Shown: positions 47,439 through 54,538 of the stretch, piece by piece
Layout: each line of letters begins with the position of its first letter
Numbering within the stretch: position 1 is the first letter of the stretch
From: Candidatus Onthocola gallistercoris
GTDB lineage: Bacteria; Bacillota; Clostridia; Lachnospirales; Lachnospiraceae
Assembly (NCBI GenBank): GCA_018715345.1
Contig: DVLT01000067.1
Span: 1-54,538 of the forward strand
Length of the DNA: 54,538 nt
Direction: 5' to 3'
Translations under genes and position numbers: made by a program
The notes under the pieces: model-generated
What the model was told of the DNA's origin: nothing
What the model saw: only the letters and a program-made list of their open reading frames with translations
Databases searched by the model: none

Positions 47439-48617
47439 CTACACATCCAAAGATTTAAAATAGGCAGATACCTTGGCTCCATCTGGGGTATTTTCGATCT
47501 TCAGATAACCGTTGTGGTGTTCGCAAAGCAGCCTGCAAATATATAGCCCCAATCCAAAATGGTCAGAATGGTCCCCCTCTTCCGTAAAATAGGGATCTGC
47601 CGCCCTATACAGGCTGTTTTTATCAAATCCCTTCCCATCGTCTGATACGGAAAGCAGTAAACCTCTGTCATATGGCTCAAAAGCCAATGTTACCCTTGTC
47701 CGGGCATAGCGAACGGCATTGGAGATCAGATTGTTACACACCTGTACGATAAATGTGCCATCAAGGCAGAGCTGCAAAACGGTCCTATCGTTTTTCAAAA
47801 ATAATTCTTTTTCGTTTTGCATACATACCATTTTGGCACTTTCATAAAGAGAAGTTAAAAAAGGCTGCAAAGATATCCATTTGCCTTCCGGCTGCGTATC
47901 TTCCATCCGTCTAAGACTGCTCATGCTGTTCACGTAGGATTCCATGCGGGATATATGTTTTCCCATGGTAACCGCCGTTTCCCTTGTCTGGATATTTTCG
48001 CTTCCCTGAAGCATCTCATCATACCCTTTTAACACAGTCAGAGGTGTACGTAAGTCGTGGGCAAAAGCAGCATTGAGCGCCTTTCGTTCTTCCACCTGCC
48101 GCCACATTGCAGAAAAATTATCCGCAAGAGTGGCCCGCATGATTTCAAAGGAAGCGCACAGTTGTCCCAATTCGTCCCTGCTGTCATATCCAATCCTAAA
48201 ATCCAGATCGTTGTCTGCTATTTTTTCAGAGGCAACCCTTAGTTCTTCCAATGGCCTTTTCAGTCTGTTTCTATAAAACAGCAGCGCGGCAGACATAATG
48301 CATAATGCAGAATAAACAGGAGCAGCGAGCGCAGGAAGTATTTCCAATAAGGCAATCCTACGTTCGTCCTGTTCCGATAACGGTTGAGAATCCTCGCCAA
48401 TATATACGCCATCGCCCAACTGTTCACCGTGTTCATTGGTCAAATAGTACTTTTCGCCGGAGGGAGGATAAGAAGATCGGATCCCTTCGACCATACTGCT
48501 GCATATGGAAAACGTGGCCATTGAAAGGATAAGCGCAAGAGTCACAAAGGAAATCACATACATGACCAGGCTTTTTCGAAGTGATAGATGACGTCCGCGG
48601 CGATTTATCTGACCCAT
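47439..48617 (-). CDS. Sensor histidine kinase of the ABC locus
   Basis: Predicted 392 residues. Two membrane helices (about 14-36 and 90-112) border an extracytoplasmic loop of about 50 residues. Then come a HAMP domain (NRLKRPLEELRVASEKIADNDLDFRI), the H-box FAHDLRTPLTVLKGY, N-box NNLISNAVRYA, and G-boxes SDDGKGFD and HFGLGLYICRLL. All catalytic boxes are intact. The ATG at 48617 overlaps the regulator stop by 13 bp and has no strong ribosome site, consistent with translational coupling. It presumably senses the exporter's substrate or envelope damage. Confidence 0.9.
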   Translation of the reverse strand: MGQINRRGRHLSLRKSLVMYVISFVTLALILSMATFSICSSMVEGIRSSYPPSGEKYYLTNEHGEQLGDGVYIGEDSQPLSEQDERRIALLEILPALAAPVYSALCIMSAALLFYRNRLKRPLEELRVASEKIADNDLDFRIGYDSRDELGQLCASFEIMRATLADNFSAMWRQVEERKALNAAFAHDLRTPLTVLKGYDEMLQGSENIQTRETAVTMGKHISRMESYVNSMSSLRRMEDTQPEGKWISLQPFLTSLYESAKMVCMQNEKELFLKNDRTVLQLCLDGTFIVQVCNNLISNAVRYARTRVTLAFEPYDRGLLLSVSDDGKGFDKNSLYRAADPYFTEEGDHSDHFGLGLYICRLLCEHHNGYLKIENTPDGAKVSAYFKSLDV

Positions 48618-49279
48618 TTATACCCGCACCCCCAAACTGTTTCAATATATGTCCGATCCGTATATGCCGCGATTTTTGTCCGTATCCTACGGATATGTTC
48701 TGCTACCACACTGCTGTCTCCCTCGCTGTCATATCCCCATATATGTTCGTAAATCCGCTCTTTATCAAAAACTTGCCCTGGATTTTGAGAAAGCAATTCC
48801 ACAATATCAAACTCCTTTTTGGCAAGTCCCACTCGCTTATCCGAAAAAAACAGACAGCGCTCCGAATAATCGATGGTCAGATCACCGGAAAATCGGACCT
48901 GGGCTTCAAAGCCGCGCCGGGCTTCCCGCCGCAGGTGAGCCTGTACTCTTGCTTCAAGCTCCACAAGTGAAAAGGGCTTAACGATATAGTCATCACCTCC
49001 AGCTGCAAAACCTTTTACCTTGTCTGTATCTTCGATCCGCGCAGTCAGGAAAAGGATGGGACAGGATATGTGATCACGGATCCGCCGACATACCTCAAGC
49101 CCATCGGCTCCAGGCATATTTATATCAAGCAGGATGATATCCGGCTGCTTTTCCGCCTGCGTCAGCGCTTCTATTCCGTTTGAAGCAGTCAGCACATAAA
49201 AGCCTTTGCCTTCAAAAAAACGGCCAAGCATGGCAACAATATCCTTTTCATCATCAACGATCAGTATTTTTTTAGCCAC
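48605..49279 (-). CDS. OmpR/PhoB-family response regulator of the ABC locus
   Basis: Predicted 224 residues from a GTG at 49279 with AGGAGG eight bases upstream; a GTG at 49288 is too near that site. Receiver domain with KILIVDDEKDIVAML, the phospho-acceptor in IILLDINMPGADGLE, the switch LTAR and the DDYIVKPFS lysine. C-terminal winged helix with LAKKEFDIVELL, VVAEHIRRIRTKI and the WGCGYKW hairpin. First gene of the regulator-kinase-ATPase-permease operon, which it probably activates. The promoter was not clear in 49289-49373. Confidence 0.92.
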   Translation of the reverse strand: MAKKILIVDDEKDIVAMLGRFFEGKGFYVLTASNGIEALTQAEKQPDIILLDINMPGADGLEVCRRIRDHISCPILFLTARIEDTDKVKGFAAGGDDYIVKPFSLVELEARVQAHLRREARRGFEAQVRFSGDLTIDYSERCLFFSDKRVGLAKKEFDIVELLSQNPGQVFDKERIYEHIWGYDSEGDSSVVAEHIRRIRTKIAAYTDRTYIETVWGCGYKWVR

Positions 49280-49373
49280 TTCATCCACCTCCTAACATAA
49301 AAGTATACCCCTCATTTATCAACTTTTTATCGATTTTTAAATCTTACAAAAGCTGTTTTTCAGCCAAAAGATA

Positions 49374-49404
49374 TAAAAAGCTTCCTGTCATTTTTCCAGG
49401 AAGC
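49374..49404 (-). terminator. Intrinsic terminator overlapping the end of a coding region
   Basis: Arms GGCTTCCTG and CAGGAAGC then TTTTTATATC. The upstream arm lies inside the last codons (GFLEK) of the 49388-50158 gene. Confidence 0.85.
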
Positions 49405-50158
49405 CTATATATTCATCAAATAAATTAAAAAGCATGTCGCCGGAACATACGGGTATTTCCCCACCCCTGTCATCCAGCCGTTCATACCGGTATAGATCAT
49501 GGGCCCGCGTCAGGACCAGCGCCGGGATCACATCATAGGACGGTCCGAAAAGCACTTCCAGATATTCGGTGTACTTTGCCGCTTGACAGATCTCCTCCGG
49601 CTCGATCTTATCCTTCATCTTAAATTCCAGGGAAAAAACCTTATCTTCCGTGATAACAAGCACATCTGCATAAATCCGGATATATCGGGCCCGATTTATC
49701 CGAAGTTCAAAACAGATCTCCCACTTCGGATCCATGGCATCATCCAAATCCGCAAAAAGCGCCGCCATGACCTGGCGGCAGTCCTTAAAGGAATGGAAAA
49801 GCCCGCGCGTATCGTTTAAGTTCCTTCCGATCCGCCGACAGCCTTCCAGCATGGAATCAAACCATTCTTCCTCCGAAAGTTCCAAAAATTCTCCAACAGA
49901 ACCATAATAGGCACAGAAATCCCCCAAACCGACGTGCGGTCTATCCTGCCGGATGATCCCATGCCACTGGTATGCTCCATCCCTATAACAAAGCTCCCGC
50001 ATAAAAGGGGCTTTGTATAAATATTGGTTAATGGTCTTTTTATCCGCTGCTGTCAGTTTTCCGATATCCTTTGCTTTGATACCGTCATGGCTGCATATGG
50101 CGGCATAAATCGACCGTTCCAGCATATCCGTTTTATACAGTCCATCCGATTTCCTCAT
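49388..50158 (-). CDS. PD-(D/E)XK nuclease-like protein with N-terminal helix-turn-helix
   Basis: Predicted 256 residues. The first 65 residues look like a winged helix: LERSIYAAICSHDGIKAKDIGKLTAADKKTINQYLY. A core resembling the PD-(D/E)XK fold follows: RIYADVLVITEDKVFSLEFKMKD, where D165, E178 and K180 fit the D...ExK pattern, and a helix with EEICQAAKYTEYLEVLFG. I do not know a named family. Function as a nuclease or as a DNA-binding protein is inferred. It starts 17 bp after the truncated DUF4317 frame and ends in a terminator. The start has only a weak AAGGT ribosome site. Confidence 0.65.
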   Translation of the reverse strand: MRKSDGLYKTDMLERSIYAAICSHDGIKAKDIGKLTAADKKTINQYLYKAPFMRELCYRDGAYQWHGIIRQDRPHVGLGDFCAYYGSVGEFLELSEEEWFDSMLEGCRRIGRNLNDTRGLFHSFKDCRQVMAALFADLDDAMDPKWEICFELRINRARYIRIYADVLVITEDKVFSLEFKMKDKIEPEEICQAAKYTEYLEVLFGPSYDVIPALVLTRAHDLYRYERLDDRGGEIPVCSGDMLFNLFDEYIGFLEK

Positions 50159-50174
50159 AAACCTGTACCTTCAC

Positions 50175-50819
50175 CTATCCCCATCTGCCAGCTGATCCGG
50201 ATACGCCAAGCAGCCAATCCTTCAGTTCCCTGAAGGACTCCGAGCGTTCTTCAAAAATATTGATATGTTCCCTATCCGTTGTCCTGTCTCGGAAAGCCGG
50301 ATACAAAAATCCAAATACCGGCTTACCCGGCTCATATTCGCCGGACAAAGGACTGATGCTGCACAGCAGGTAAGTATAAACTTCTTCCGAGCCTTCCATC
50401 CACTCCCTGTCGCTGCCTTTCACCGGTACATCGTACCGGTCAAAAATGAAAAACACTGCAAAAGGATAGCCCGGTCTCATATGTTCTCCCACAAGCTCAT
50501 ATAAAATATCCAGAAGGGCGTCGTCTTTTAATCCTGACTCCATGATCCCGTCAAGCAGCTGCCAGATGTCCCCTTGTTTCCTTTTTGATAGGGGAATCAG
50601 GTGATCTTTCAGCTGATCATTGGTTTTAGAAATCAGTACTGTCTTGGCCATATTCAGGTTTTTTGCCCGCTCCGATGGCGTCAGGTTCAGAAAATGGGTG
50701 TTAAAAGTACCGTCTATATAGCCTTCCTCATCAAAATAAGCGCCGGCGATCCGCTCCGCTGAGGAGCGGGCCGGCGTCATCCTTCTGGTCAATTCCAGCA
50801 TGTCTTCCCGTCTGATCAT
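50175..50819 (-). pseudogene. Truncated DUF4317-family gene joined to a foreign tail
   Basis: The 214-residue frame starts like DUF4317 (MIRREDMLELTRRMTPARSSAERIAGAYFDEEG, then THFLNLTPSERAKNLNMAKTVL). It runs to the family motif LYPAFRDRTTD, where normal members continue for about 200 more residues. Here the next residues are REHINIFEERSESFRELKDWLLG and the frame ends 30 codons later; that tail does not look like DUF4317. The likely junction is near 50268-50284. DUF4317 has no established function. The gene begins 5 bp after proS and lacks a clear ribosome site. Confidence 0.65.
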
Positions 50820-50824
50820 GGGAT

Positions 50825-52534
50825 TTATTTTGCCTGTGACAGGATCTTTAAGATCTCTTCCAAAGCGGCGTCCACAGGTACATTGGCGGAGAAGCTCTTA
50901 TCCCTTGAAACGATCTCCACGATATTCTGCTTCATATTCCTGGGGCTCACGATCACCCGGAAAGGTACGCCGATCAGATCCGCGTCTGAGAACTTAACGC
51001 CAGGGCTTACTTTCCGATCATCGTAGATCACTTCCACCCCTTTGCTCTGCAATTCCTCATACAGTTTATCTGCATAAGCTTTGACTTCCCCATCATCCGG
51101 ACGTACAGCACACAGATGGATCTGCCACGGAGCCACGGCAAGAGGCCATATGGGACCATACTCGTCATGATGCGCCTCACAGATGGAAGCCGCAAGTCTG
51201 CCCACTCCAATGCCGTAACATCCCATGATCGGATATCTGGATTCGCCGTCTTTATCCACATAAGTCATATTCATGGATTTGGTGTATTTGGTCCCCAGCT
51301 GGAAGATATTGCCCACTTCTATGCCCCTGGAAATGGTGATGGTCGGCTTGCCGCAGTGGGGACAGATGCCGCCTTGCTGTATCTTGGCAAAATCATGGTA
51401 CTCTGCTTCCGGCACATCCCGTTTCATATCCAGTCCGGTATAGTGATGTTCATCCGCATTTCCGCCGCAGCACAGATTGTTCAGTCCTTCCAGAGAGCGA
51501 TCATAAAGCACAGTGAAATCGCCTTTCAGATCCACTGGACCGATATAACCTGCACATAAACCGCTCTCTTCTGTGATCACAGCAGGATGGATATCGTCTC
51601 CCAGATAATTGGTCAGTTTTGTCTCGTTGACTTCCAGATCACCCCGGATAAACAATACAATATAGTGGTCGTCAGAATTACGTTGATAAACGACTGCTTT
51701 ACAGGATTTCTTTTCCTCACAATTCAGGAAAGCACAGACTTCCTCGATGGTATGGCTATCCGGCGTGTGTACCAGTTTCAGTTCTTCGGATACGTCATCC
51801 CTTGTATTATGGATGATACATTCCGCGGCTTCCATATTGGCCCGGTAATCACATTCGGGACAGATGGCGATGGAATCTTCTCCTACCGGTGTGAGCAGCA
51901 TGAACTCATGGGAAATACTGCCGCCCATCATACCGGAATCCGATGCCACCGATATCACTTCCGGCAGACCCACTCTCTCATAGATCCGTTCATAAGCTTT
52001 ATGGCACTTCTCATAGTATTCCTCCAGATCCGCCTGACTGGTGTGGAAGGAATAAGCGTCTTTCATGGTAAATTCCCGCACCCGGATCAAACCGGCCCTC
52101 GGTCTGGCCTCATCCCGGAATTTTGTTTGGATCTGATAGATCATAAAAGGATATTTTGTATAGCTTTGCCCATATTCACGTACCAACTGCACAGCCGCCT
52201 CTTCATGGGTCATACCAAGTACAAGCGGACTTTTATTCCGGTCAGTGAAACGGACCAGCTCTTTTCCGATACTTTCATATCTTCCGGACTCCTGCCAAAG
52301 GGAAGCTGGCATCACAACAGGAAACTGGACTTCCTGGCCATCGATGGCGTCCATTTCTTCACGGATGATCTGCTCGATCTTCCGTGTTATTCTTTTAAGA
52401 GGCATATAGGATGAATAAATACCATTTGCCACATACTTCATATAGCCGCCCCGTACCATCAAAGCATGGCTGTCAATGATACAATCTGACGGTCTTTCCC
52501 GGAAACGATCTCCGACAAGTTTCTCTAATTTCAT
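50825..52534 (-). CDS. proS: Prolyl-tRNA synthetase, bacterial type with editing insertion
   Basis: Predicted 569 residues from the ATG at 52534 (MKLEKLVGDRFRERPSD), with GGAGG eight bases upstream. Class-II motif 2 is FRDEARPRAGLIRVREFTMKDAYSF and motif 3 is CYGIGVGRLAASICEAHHD. Between them lies the Ala-tRNA-Pro editing insertion (about 220-400). The C-terminal anticodon-binding domain contains GVEVIYDDRKVSPGVKFSDADLIGVPFRV. It charges tRNA-Pro. Controlled by the T-box leader just upstream. Full length; no damage seen despite the deletions nearby. Confidence 0.95.
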   Translation of the reverse strand: MKLEKLVGDRFRERPSDCIIDSHALMVRGGYMKYVANGIYSSYMPLKRITRKIEQIIREEMDAIDGQEVQFPVVMPASLWQESGRYESIGKELVRFTDRNKSPLVLGMTHEEAAVQLVREYGQSYTKYPFMIYQIQTKFRDEARPRAGLIRVREFTMKDAYSFHTSQADLEEYYEKCHKAYERIYERVGLPEVISVASDSGMMGGSISHEFMLLTPVGEDSIAICPECDYRANMEAAECIIHNTRDDVSEELKLVHTPDSHTIEEVCAFLNCEEKKSCKAVVYQRNSDDHYIVLFIRGDLEVNETKLTNYLGDDIHPAVITEESGLCAGYIGPVDLKGDFTVLYDRSLEGLNNLCCGGNADEHHYTGLDMKRDVPEAEYHDFAKIQQGGICPHCGKPTITISRGIEVGNIFQLGTKYTKSMNMTYVDKDGESRYPIMGCYGIGVGRLAASICEAHHDEYGPIWPLAVAPWQIHLCAVRPDDGEVKAYADKLYEELQSKGVEVIYDDRKVSPGVKFSDADLIGVPFRVIVSPRNMKQNIVEIVSRDKSFSANVPVDAALEEILKILSQAK

Positions 52535-52564
52535 AAAGGATACCTCCGCATAATGTTTTGAACA

Positions 52565-52841
52565 CAAAAAAGCCCTAAGCCAACTGTCATCAGCTTAGGG
52601 CGAACTATAAACAAGTCCGTGGTACCACCTAAATTCGGATAGGATCCGCACTCTCCGGCACAGGTTAAAATTCCGATGCCATATCTCTGTAACGGGAGAA
52701 CCCGGCAAGGCTTACTGTTATTTCAGCCCACAGCTCAAAGATGGGTTGGGCATCTTTTCAATAAAGGCTCGCACCTGCCGCCTTCTCTCTGCAGATCCAA
52801 GATGCTTACTATTTCTTATCATAGCTTCTGTGTTCAATTTT
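52565..52841 (-). promoter_or_regulatory. T-box riboswitch of proS with terminator
   Basis: Antiterminator core AGGTGGTACCACGG at 52617-52630. Terminator arms GCCCTAAGC / GCTTAGGGC followed by TTTTTTG at 52565-52601. Stem I features CAGAGAGAAGG and GGTGCGAGCC lie in the 5' half. The specifier should be a proline CCN codon; candidates around GATGCCCAACCC cannot be fixed without folding. Confidence 0.9.
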
Positions 52842-52847
52842 AAGAAA

Positions 52848-52876
52848 TATATATCATAAAACCTGATGACTGTCAA
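52848..52876 (-). promoter_or_regulatory. SigA promoter of the proS T-box
   Basis: TTGACA (52871-52876), 17-bp spacer, TATATA (52848-52853). The -35 lies only a few bases past the stop of the WYL gene. Confidence 0.85.
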
Positions 52877-52879
52877 GGC

Positions 52880-53869
52880 TCATTTATACTGGCAGATCAG
52901 ACGTTGGATCTCCCTCTTCATCTGTTCCACCACACCATCCGGCGCCAGAATCTTTACACCTTCTCCCAGTGAAAAGACCCAGCCTAAAAACTGATTGCTG
53001 ACATGAACCTTCACATTGACGGTAAAATGATCCTTATCCGCCGGAACGAGCATCACATCTTTCCCAAACCGGTCAATGATCACGCCAGCCAGATGGTTGT
53101 CCACCAATAATTTCACCATTTGTTCCTTTCCACCGAACATGCCGAAACTCTTTTTTGTATAATCAGCCATATCCAGTTTTCGGAAATGCTCCTGCCCATC
53201 CCGCTCTTCATCGGACATTTGGATATGGAGCATCTTATCCACCCGGTAATGTTTGATCTGCTCTGCCTGGGAATCATATCCTACCATATAGTAATTCTCC
53301 TCATTCCAGGCAAGTCCCCATGGACTTATGTGATAGTACATACCATCGTGCCGAAGTTCCATCTCTTTTTTCGCATTCCACTGGAAATACTGGAAACGTA
53401 TCTTCCGATTTTCCGAAATGGCATTATGTATCCCATCCACTGTGTAATAAATGCTTTCATTCATCGTTTTGATCCTGCCGGACACGTAAACCTGACGTTG
53501 AAGTTTCATGGCCTCATAACGGCTGACCAGTTTTTCCAATTTTTTGATCAAGGCATGGGTCTTTCGTTCCGTTATGAACCTGGATGACTGGATGGCATCC
53601 ACCAAAAGTTTTAGCTCAGGCAATTCAAAAGGCCGGTTCACCACATGATAATGGTATCTGTTTCCCACAGCCTCACCTTCCACTTCTATCCCCAAAACTT
53701 CCAGGTCCCGCAAATCTGTGTAAATACTTTTTCTCTCCGCCCTGATCCCGTATTCTTCCAAGGCGGACACGATTTCCGGCATGGTCATATAATGATCCTC
53801 ATCTGTCCTTTCCAGCATGATCTGGGCAAGACGATACAATTTGAATTTTTGATTTGTTCCCCTGGGCAT
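52880..53869 (-). CDS. WYL-domain transcriptional regulator
   Basis: Predicted 329 residues from the ATG at 53869 (MPRGTNQKFKLYRLAQIMLER), with AAGGGA about nine bases upstream; a longer reading would enter the flavodoxin remnant and promoter. N-terminal winged helix (MTMPEIVSALEEYGIRAERKSIYTDLRDLEVLGI, about 27-60). Then the WYL domain (KIRFQYFQWNAKK, YHISPWGLAWNEENYYMVGYDSQ, YRVDKMLHIQM) and a WCX-like C-terminus (VSNQFLGWVFSLGEGVKILAPDGVVEQM). Such regulators sense nucleic-acid or other ligands. The target is unknown. Own promoter. Confidence 0.88.
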   Translation of the reverse strand: MPRGTNQKFKLYRLAQIMLERTDEDHYMTMPEIVSALEEYGIRAERKSIYTDLRDLEVLGIEVEGEAVGNRYHYHVVNRPFELPELKLLVDAIQSSRFITERKTHALIKKLEKLVSRYEAMKLQRQVYVSGRIKTMNESIYYTVDGIHNAISENRKIRFQYFQWNAKKEMELRHDGMYYHISPWGLAWNEENYYMVGYDSQAEQIKHYRVDKMLHIQMSDEERDGQEHFRKLDMADYTKKSFGMFGGKEQMVKLLVDNHLAGVIIDRFGKDVMLVPADKDHFTVNVKVHVSNQFLGWVFSLGEGVKILAPDGVVEQMKREIQRLICQYK

Positions 53870-53891
53870 GGCGCTCGTCCCTTTCCTTATA

Positions 53892-54146
53892 TTAGGACAA
53901 GTATAGCATACATATAAAGAAGCTGCCAAGAAAATCACTGATGCCCATACCGCTGCCTTCGTCGATGCAGGCATAGTAATCCGCCGGGTAAGATTTCACC
54001 GTTTCCACCTGGAACAAATCTCCGCCGGTGATATCGGCGATCATCTCCGCCACGATCTCCGTGTTTCCTTTTGGAAGATTTTTAATGCTCCCGTTCCAGT
54101 AATTCTCTCCTTTACGGGAATAATATACGATCAAGTGTTTGCCCAT
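53892..54146 (-). pseudogene. Collapsed flavodoxin gene
   Basis: From the ATG at 54146 (GGAGG eight bases upstream) the first 60 residues are a normal flavodoxin: KHLIVYYSRKGENYWNG with the FMN-phosphate loop region, then NTEIVAEMIADITGGDLFQVETV and YPADYYACIDE. The frame then jumps to GSGMGISDFLGSFF, in which GSGMG resembles a later loop (normally THEGSGMG, about 50 residues on). It ends in the WYL promoter region after only 84 residues, whereas the family has about 150-160. The central FMN-binding loops are absent. A short GAAG shared by the two sides could have mediated the join near 53950-53962. Probably non-functional. Confidence 0.7.
53900..53929 (-). promoter_or_regulatory. Promoter of the WYL regulator
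   Basis: TTGGCA (53924-53929), 18-bp spacer, extended -10 TGCTATACT (TATACT 53900-53905). It lies inside the tail of the flavodoxin remnant. Confidence 0.7.
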
Positions 54147-54151
54147 CATCC

Positions 54152-54466
54152 TTACCTCCTGGTCGGGAAGGATGACCCAGTCTCAAATTTCTCTGCTGTA
54201 TCTTTCAGATACCGGCGGATGGGCAGATGCTGGGGACAGGCTTTTTCACACTGACCGCAGCCGATACATTCACTGGCCTTTCCGTGTTTCAGAGAAAGGT
54301 TGTGGTAATAAACCGCCTGGCTGGAAAAACTGCCTGTGGTGCGGGAAATGCTGTTGTACAGAGCAAAATACTGGGGAATAGCGATATTTTTCGGACATCC
54401 GTGGGTACTGCAAACAGCCACTTTCCGCGGCCAGCAGGGCCGCATTTCCCGGCCAGTCAGGGCCAT
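54152..54466 (-). pseudogene. C-terminal fragment of an aldo/keto reductase with 4Fe-4S domain
   Basis: Recognisable sequence starts around 54411: HGCPKNIAIPQYFALYNSI, then LKHGKASECIGCGQCEKACPQHLPIRRYL. This is the ferredoxin-like C-terminal domain of the aldo/keto reductases common in clostridia. The TIM-barrel (about 280 residues) and the first cysteines of the first cluster are absent. What precedes it is low-complexity repeated DNA, not coding for a reductase. The second CIGCGQCEKACP cluster is intact. The stop is next to the flavodoxin start, so the two were once a redox operon. Confidence 0.7.
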
Positions 54467-54538
54467 ATTAAACGGCCAGCCTGAAATATCAGCAGGGCAG
54501 AGGGTACTCCGCCCTACTGATCAGTATTGATCGTTGTT
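54412..54538. repeat. GGCC-rich imperfect tandem repeat and hairpin at the window edge
   Basis: In minus sense three imperfect units of about 22 bp begin CTGGCCG and contain GGCCCTG (about 54425-54480). Beyond them is a hairpin with arms ATCAGTAGGGCGGAG and CCTCTGCCCTGCTGAT (about 54488-54521). No coding signal. It replaces the expected 5' part of the aldo/keto reductase gene. Nature unknown; might be a mobile intergenic repeat. Confidence 0.5.

Overview
The window looks like part of a low-to-mid GC Firmicutes chromosome. The family Lachnospiraceae or a close relative is the best guess. This is inferred from strong purine-rich ribosome sites, T-box leaders, several PTS systems, an Etf-coupled lactate dehydrogenase cluster, and DUF4317, DUF1653 and WYL proteins. 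Most genes are on the minus strand. Only about 20.5-30.3 kb is transcribed rightward. I see no rRNA, tRNA, CRISPR array or transposase.

Layout. 0-2 kb: tryptophan operon head (Trp-type T-box, collapsed trpE/trpG remnant, start of trpD). 2-7.5 kb: a DEAH helicase with two membrane segments, a collapsed response-regulator/histidine-kinase/glycosyltransferase remnant, and a GT-C membrane protein. 7.6-11.4 kb: class-III aminotransferase and FGGY kinase, with a TetR regulator downstream. 11.8-22.5 kb: HAD phosphatase, then two aryl-beta-glucoside PTS loci. One has GH1, IIA, IIBC and a LicT antiterminator with its RNA target; the other has GH4 and IIBC, with a divergent PRD activator. 22.6-23.3 kb: a lone plasmid-type Rep_3 initiator. 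23.5-30.3 kb: PucR regulator and an operon of PyrK-like and PyrD-like subunits, APC permease, MmgE/PrpD enzyme and AEC transporter. 30.5-37.9 kb: a Wadjet-type jetABCD plasmid-defence cassette extended by a DUF1653 gene and a small unknown gene. 38-45.2 kb: bifurcating lactate dehydrogenase operon with a YkvI-type transporter, then an Ldh_2-family dehydrogenase and malic enzyme. 45.4-49.3 kb: ABC exporter with its two-component system. 49.4-54.5 kb: PD-(D/E)XK-like protein, truncated DUF4317 gene, proS with T-box, WYL regulator, collapsed flavodoxin, and the tail of an aldo/keto reductase.

The most unusual global feature is a series of deletion-type collapses: trpE'-'trpG, regulator/kinase/glycosyltransferase, DUF4317, flavodoxin and aldo/keto reductase. 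They sit only in the outer 6 kb and the last 4.5 kb, and several fuse unrelated domains in frame. The genes between them appear full length. They could be genuine short-homology deletions or an assembly/consensus artefact, and raw reads would decide.

The best candidates for new biology are the six-gene jet operon, the PucR-controlled PyrKD-permease-MmgE/PrpD-AEC operon with an inverted repeat over its promoter, the aminotransferase/FGGY-kinase pair, and the membrane-anchored helicase. All functions are read from sequence motifs by eye; no database search was run.
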